A program made the position numbers and the translations under genes. From an uncultured Kiritimatiellota bacterium (GTDB lineage Bacteria > Verrucomicrobiota > Kiritimatiellia > RFP12 > UBA1067), in NCBI GenBank assembly GCA_934635225.1, contig CAKTYZ010000002.1:62001-126000 (forward strand): a DNA stretch of 64,000 nucleotides, written 5' to 3'. The notes beneath the pieces are model-generated. The model did not search any database. It was given only the letters and a program-made list of their open reading frames with translations, and was not told the origin of the DNA. Below, piece by piece: positions 60,127-64,000 of the stretch (positions are counted from its first letter, which is position 1; each line of letters opens with the position of its first letter).

Positions 60127-61354
60127 TGATATGCTCTCCTTTTAGCTCGCATCCTTCGTAAACGAAGAGACGGCAATCAATTGGTCCATTGAAAAACGGA
60201 ATCCGTGTGCGATAATAAAGATTGACGAGATGAGAAAGTTCGGGATTGCCGGTAATCAATCCACCCGTATATCCGCGGCATTTCTCATTCATGAAAGTTC
60301 CGATGCGTTCGTAAATCGGTGCGAGTTCCTTTGGATCACCAAGGCGGATACCGTATTCGGGATTGAAGAAAACGCATCCTTTCTTCTCAGGAACCGGCGT
60401 TTCTCCAAAATCACACGCTTTGAACTGAATATAGGGCGCAACACCTGCTGCAATCGCATTCGTATGCGCGTTCTCAATGGCTTCTGGAGAAATGTCAGTC
60501 GCGATGACTTGAGGAAGATTTTCCGTCTTTTCCTTGGCTTTCGCTTCCAAGATCATCTCTTTCCAAATCTGTTCCGGTGTTGCGCCCAAACGTTGACGCG
60601 GTGCGACATTCGGTGCAGATTCGCCTGAAATCAGGCGCGTGTAACCTTTAATTGACTGAAACGCGAAATGGCCTTTTAACGCACCAGGCGCCTTGTTCAT
60701 CGCCATCATCACGGCTTCAATCGCGGGCGTTCCACTTCCGCACATCGGGGAGAGAAAAGGTGTATCGCCCTTCCATCCAAGCGCCATGATGCAGGCAGCG
60801 GCAAGCGTTTCCTGCATTGGAGCAGATCCCGGAATCTTCCGATATCCGCGCTTTGAGAGGGGTTCACCCGATGTATCAAGATAAATGATGACTTCGTCTC
60901 GCTCCCAATAGACAAAAACCGCTGCACCAAAATTCTCACCACCTGAATCAGGACGGCGTTGGCACTTTTCACGCATACGATCAGCAATTGCGTCTTTCGT
61001 ATAAAGAGACGGAATGCGCGTGTCACGAATCGTAAAATTGTGAACGATTGAGGACACAGAAAAATAGCCGTCTGCCTCCAACAGATTTTCCCAATCAATT
61101 GACAAGACGGCCTGATAGAGATCACGAATGTTTCGACAAGTCGTGCGAAGAAGCGGAACCAGCACGCGATGCGCTGTCCTCAAATTGAGGTTCAATCGCA
61201 TGACATCACGCATGTCGCCACGTACAACAACCGTATTCTCCGTCACTTCAATTGGCTTATAACCCATCTCCAACACTTCAATCTCTGTCCAGCGCGAAAG
61301 CTCCTTCGCGCATGAGATGATGATCGGATAGTTCTTGTCAGTCCATATTTTCAT
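60113..61354 (-). CDS. THUMP-domain class I RNA methyltransferase (RlmL-like)
   Basis: A 413-aa SAM-dependent methyltransferase. Residues about 1-170 are a ferredoxin-like plus THUMP RNA-binding region (LNLRTAHRVLVPLL, LYTKDAIADRMREKC, DEVIIYLDTSGEPLSKRGYRK). The Rossmann part has FLSPMCGSGTPAIEAVMMA (SAM motif I) and ATDISPEAIENAHTNA. The catalytic motif reads NPEYGIRLG rather than the usual NPPYGxR, one substitution at a normally invariant Pro. RlmL methylates G2445 of 23S rRNA; this protein could do so or modify another guanine. It lies 42 nt after dnaN. Confidence 0.85.
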   Translation of the reverse strand: MKIWTDKNYPIIISCAKELSRWTEIEVLEMGYKPIEVTENTVVVRGDMRDVMRLNLNLRTAHRVLVPLLRTTCRNIRDLYQAVLSIDWENLLEADGYFSVSSIVHNFTIRDTRIPSLYTKDAIADRMREKCQRRPDSGGENFGAAVFVYWERDEVIIYLDTSGEPLSKRGYRKIPGSAPMQETLAAACIMALGWKGDTPFLSPMCGSGTPAIEAVMMAMNKAPGALKGHFAFQSIKGYTRLISGESAPNVAPRQRLGATPEQIWKEMILEAKAKEKTENLPQVIATDISPEAIENAHTNAIAAGVAPYIQFKACDFGETPVPEKKGCVFFNPEYGIRLGDPKELAPIYERIGTFMNEKCRGYTGGLITGNPELSHLVNLYYRTRIPFFNGPIDCRLFVYEGCELKGEHINGAQ

Positions 61355-61396
61355 TCTGGCCTACCTTTTTACCTTATTTTCAAAAACCATCCGCCT

Positions 61397-62491
61397 TCAA
61401 TTGATTCGAAGCGGCATTAGAACATAGAGAAACGGAATCGAACATTTGATTACGGCCGGCGAATGACCGTCAGAAAGGTTAATCGTGACTTCATCATCGT
61501 CAATCGACTTCAAGCAGTCCATCACATACGACGGATTGAACATGATTTCGATACGTTCGCCTGCATACTTAATCGGCACTTCGTCCTTCGCTTCTCCAAT
61601 GTCGGATGCGGCAGACGTCACAGTCAACTTGCCTTCGGAAAAAATGAGTTTCGTCGAATGCGCTTCATCCATCGTCATGACGCTCGCGCGATCCAATGCA
61701 TCCAGCAAAAGCTGACGATCAAGTTCAATATGTTCCTTGGTGTCAATCGGAATGACCTGACGATAGTTCGGATAGGTGTCATCCATCAGTTTCGAGTAAA
61801 TCATCAGATTGTCGAGCTTAAAGCAAATCTGCGACTTCTGAACCATCATTGAAAGTTCAGTCTCACCATTCAGTGAACGCTGAAGTTCTCCAACTGCCTT
61901 TGACGGAAGAACAATGTCTTTCTCGGCATCCTTCGGAAACTCGATTTCCTGTTCGACGAGCGCAAGACGACGACCATCCGTCGCAACCATTGTCAACTTC
62001 AAGTCCTTGAAACTCAACAACACGCCCTTCAACGTGCGACGCGTGTCATCTTGACTCGCCGCATAGGAAACCTTACGCAACATATCACGAAATGTCGCTT
62101 GCTGAATCGTATACACGAATGCTTCCTCATCCTGCGGAAGCTTCGGAAATTCAGTTTCAGGAAGACCGGCAAACTTGAACTTCGCATTACCGGCAGTGAT
62201 CGTCGCACGGTCCTTGCTGTCCGTCTCAACTTCAACTTCCCCCTCAGCAACCTTTGAAATCGCGTTGAACAGAAGCTTTACTGGAATGGTTGTCGCACCG
62301 CCTTCAATGATTTCACACGGGCAAACGGCCTTGATGGAAATGTCAAGATCAGTTGTCGTCATCACAATCTCATTCTCATGTGTCTCCAAAAGCACATTTT
62401 GTAGAATGGCAAGTGTCCCCTTACCTCCAACGACATTCTGAACGGACTTGAGCCCATCCAGAAACTTTGAACGAATAATCTTGAATTTCAT
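61397..62491 (-). CDS. dnaN: DNA polymerase III beta clamp
   Basis: A 364-aa sliding clamp. ATG 62491 is preceded by AAGGAG. Three repeated clamp folds are seen: KFKIIRSKFLDGLKSVQNVV; KVSYAASQDDTRRTLKGVLL with VATDGRRLALVEQEI; and the last, ending HSPAVIKCSIPFLYVLMPLRIN. The final LMPLR is the canonical C-terminus of the clamp's peptide-binding pocket. It follows dnaA with a 266-bp gap that holds two DnaA-box-like nonamers at its promoter. Confidence 0.97.
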   Translation of the reverse strand: MKFKIIRSKFLDGLKSVQNVVGGKGTLAILQNVLLETHENEIVMTTTDLDISIKAVCPCEIIEGGATTIPVKLLFNAISKVAEGEVEVETDSKDRATITAGNAKFKFAGLPETEFPKLPQDEEAFVYTIQQATFRDMLRKVSYAASQDDTRRTLKGVLLSFKDLKLTMVATDGRRLALVEQEIEFPKDAEKDIVLPSKAVGELQRSLNGETELSMMVQKSQICFKLDNLMIYSKLMDDTYPNYRQVIPIDTKEHIELDRQLLLDALDRASVMTMDEAHSTKLIFSEGKLTVTSAASDIGEAKDEVPIKYAGERIEIMFNPSYVMDCLKSIDDDEVTINLSDGHSPAVIKCSIPFLYVLMPLRIN

Positions 62492-62559
62492 GAGTTTTCT
62501 CCTTCTATGGGTATCGCGCGTTGAATTGTATCAAATAATACTAATTAAAGATAGAGTGT

Positions 62560-62587
62560 ATTATACTACCAGTACAGATGTTGATAA
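62560..62587 (-). promoter_or_regulatory. Distal promoter of dnaN
   Basis: -10 TATAAT (62560-62565) with a candidate -35 TTATCA (62582-62587) and a 16-bp spacer on the minus strand. A second element, TGATACAAT, lies closer to the gene near 62525. The -35 is part of a DnaA-box-like nonamer, so DnaA binding could regulate dnaN. Confidence 0.5.
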
Positions 62588-62596
62588 TGTGGACAA
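62579..62596 (-). promoter_or_regulatory. Two abutting DnaA-box-like nonamers in the dnaA-dnaN gap
   Basis: On the minus strand TTGTCCACA (62588-62596) is followed immediately by TTATCAACA (62579-62587), both in the same orientation. The common bacterial box is TTATCCACA; each differs from it by one base. The flanks are AT-rich. Confidence 0.6.
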
Positions 62597-62757
62597 TTAA
62601 GAATTACCCTTTTTTTATTGGCTTCAATTGATTTTTTCATGTGCACAAGCGGAAGAGATTCCTGATGATGAGAGTTGATTGATTTTCTTCCGTTCGTGAT
62701 TTCTGTTCATAAGTCGCTTCATTATCTCCAACCTGTCTTCAGTTTAACCTCGGGTTG

Positions 62758-63999
62758 TCAATCGTACGTGTCTGTAATTGAACAGCCGAATTCGGTTAGA
62801 ATCTCATTCAATATGGACTTCAGTTCCGGCTCAACATCAAGACGCTTTTCAATGTTGCGAACGCCGTGAATGATGGTTGCATGCGTCTTTTCAAATGATT
62901 GAGCGATTTCGGGAAGGCTTTTGGGCGTGTATTTGCGAGAGATATACATTGCCATTTGGCGCGGTGTCACAAGAGACTGTGTGCGTTCAGACGAAAGAAT
63001 CTGATCAATCGAGACATTGAACTTGTTGGCGATTGACTGTTGAATTTCCTGAATCGTCAACTTTCGTATGGACTTTTCCTTTTCGATGTAGTCCTTGAGC
63101 ATATGAGTCAGGACATCATTCGTCAGCGGAGTAGTCGGCTCGACCATTCGGAAGATGTGAACGCGGTTCAAGGCACCTTCCATTGCACGCACATGGCTTT
63201 TAATCGTGTCCGCGATGAAATTCAGGGCATTGTCCGGTATCGACGGGACCATTGACTCCGATTTCTTCTTGAGAATGGCAAGTCGTGTTTCATAATTTGG
63301 CGATTCGATCTCTTGAACCATGCCACCTTCAAAGCGTGAAATCAGGCGCGTTTCAACGGCTGGCAGGTTTTTGGGCGCGACATCTGACGTCATGACGATT
63401 TGGCGGTGCGCTTGTTGCAAGGCATTGAACGTGTTGAAGAACTCTTCCTGAAACTGTTTGCCTTTTTGAAGAAACTGCACGTCATCAACCATCAAAAGAT
63501 CCATTTTACGGTATCTTTTACGGAAATTTTCGATATTTCCGCTTGTCAATGAGTTTACATATTCATTCAAGAAGGTTTCAGCGGTCAAATAGCAAATGTT
63601 AAGAGAAGGATTCTTCTTCTTAAGTTCATTTCCGATGGCCTGCATGAGGTGTGTTTTTCCAAGACCTGTGCCGCCATGTATGAAAAGCGGATTGTATCCG
63701 GCTTTTCCGGGATTTGCGACAACACCTTGTGCAGCGGCCAACGCCCAGCTGTTGGAAGAGCCACGCACGAAGCGATCAAATGTGTAGTCTTCATTCAAAG
63801 GCATCGTTGAAGTAAGCGTGACAACTTTTTTCTTCGGTTGTTGAGTTGCTTGTGTTCGTTGAGTTGCTGAGTCAAGAGTTTGCTGCGTTTGAAACGGAAT
63901 AACGGTAGCCGATTTTGCCTTTTCGACATGGCGAAACTCAATGTCAACTTTTTCTTCCGTTGAAACGAGTTCAATGCACTTTCTGAGTTTGTCTGAATA
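62758..63999 (-). CDS. dnaA: Chromosomal replication initiator DnaA, N-terminus cut by window edge
   Basis: 413 residues are visible, and the frame continues past the right edge. The AAA+ domain III starts near EDYTFDRFVRGSSNSWALAAA, with Walker A HGGTGLGKTHLMQAIG, Walker B DLLMVDDVQFLQKG, sensor 1 VMTSDVAPKNLP and arginine-finger region SRFEGGMVQEIESPN. Upstream is a Gln/Thr-rich domain II linker and the end of domain I. Domain IV has TPRQMAMYISRKYTPKSLPEIAQSF, but the box-reading signature is EKTHATIIH instead of the common GGRDHTTVLH, so key base-contact residues differ. A Met at 63804 is internal, not the start. Confidence 0.97.
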   Translation of the reverse strand, partial: YSDKLRKCIELVSTEEKVDIEFRHVEKAKSATVIPFQTQQTLDSATQRTQATQQPKKKVVTLTSTMPLNEDYTFDRFVRGSSNSWALAAAQGVVANPGKAGYNPLFIHGGTGLGKTHLMQAIGNELKKKNPSLNICYLTAETFLNEYVNSLTSGNIENFRKRYRKMDLLMVDDVQFLQKGKQFQEEFFNTFNALQQAHRQIVMTSDVAPKNLPAVETRLISRFEGGMVQEIESPNYETRLAILKKKSESMVPSIPDNALNFIADTIKSHVRAMEGALNRVHIFRMVEPTTPLTNDVLTHMLKDYIEKEKSIRKLTIQEIQQSIANKFNVSIDQILSSERTQSLVTPRQMAMYISRKYTPKSLPEIAQSFEKTHATIIHGVRNIEKRLDVEPELKSILNEILTEFGCSITDTYD

Positions 64000-64000
64000 T

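Overview
The window looks like a chromosomal segment from a high-GC member of the PVC group, most likely Verrucomicrobiota/Kiritimatiellota and probably host-associated. This is inferred from an Amuc_1101/Amuc_1102-type pilus pair at the left edge, several giant secreted surface proteins (glycine-rich, DUF2341, lamin-tail, GLUG and calcium-repeat modules), a pta-ackA acetate pathway, and dnaA-dnaN at the right edge. No 16S rRNA, tRNA, transposase, phage gene or CRISPR array was recognised, so the taxonomy is tentative. Only two genes, a nitroreductase and a sirtuin, lie on the + strand. All other genes are on the minus strand, running away from the dnaA end as expected for leading-strand genes.

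Layout, left to right. (1) 1-18.4 kb is one closely packed minus-strand run read right to left: lipoprotein, 4,193-aa surface protein, ackA, pta, kdsD, Amuc_1102-like pilus protein, and a PilM-like protein cut by the left edge. (2) 18.5-32.1 kb holds a 3,373-aa glycine-rich surface protein with an exact internal 851-bp duplication, a 449-bp noncoding spacer, and a 969-aa surface protein behind a strong promoter with two palindromic operator-like sites. (3) 32.1-41.4 kb is housekeeping: rsmE, tadA, tatD, folP, nth, a D-aminoacylase, a dihydrouridine synthase, a DUF975 membrane protein, a pseudouridine synthase, queC and recA. (4) 41.4-46.3 kb is a streptopain-like (C10) protease fused to a long repeat region. 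(5) 46.3-55.4 kb holds uvrA, rho and coaE, then a divergent nitroreductase, then psd, a Nif3-like gene, a small membrane protein and pilC. (6) 55.5-64 kb holds a sirtuin, a radical SAM protein, nudix, ruvC, rsmI, an XRE/zinc-ribbon regulator, a coiled-coil protein, a THUMP methyltransferase, dnaN and dnaA (cut by the right edge).

How it fits together. PilM and the Amuc_1102-like protein belong to a type IV pilus-like machine, and pilC lies elsewhere in the window. Pta and AckA make acetate and ATP, KdsD feeds Kdo/LPS synthesis, and the giant proteins presumably coat or leave the cell. RecA, UvrA, RuvC and Nth form a spread-out DNA repair set.

The least expected signals are: (a) a family of 8-bp-period microrepeats (core ATTCGnnn) inserted in frame into at least four conserved genes in both orientations; (b) an AT-rich array of about nine TTATCAACA-like boxes at 59.43-59.54 kb, plus two abutting boxes at the dnaN promoter, alongside a DnaA whose DNA-binding signature is altered; (c) a common extended -10 promoter, TGnTATAAT, sometimes placed 6-8 nt before the start codon so that the mRNA should be leaderless; (d) perfect homogenisation of the duplicated glycine-rich domain.
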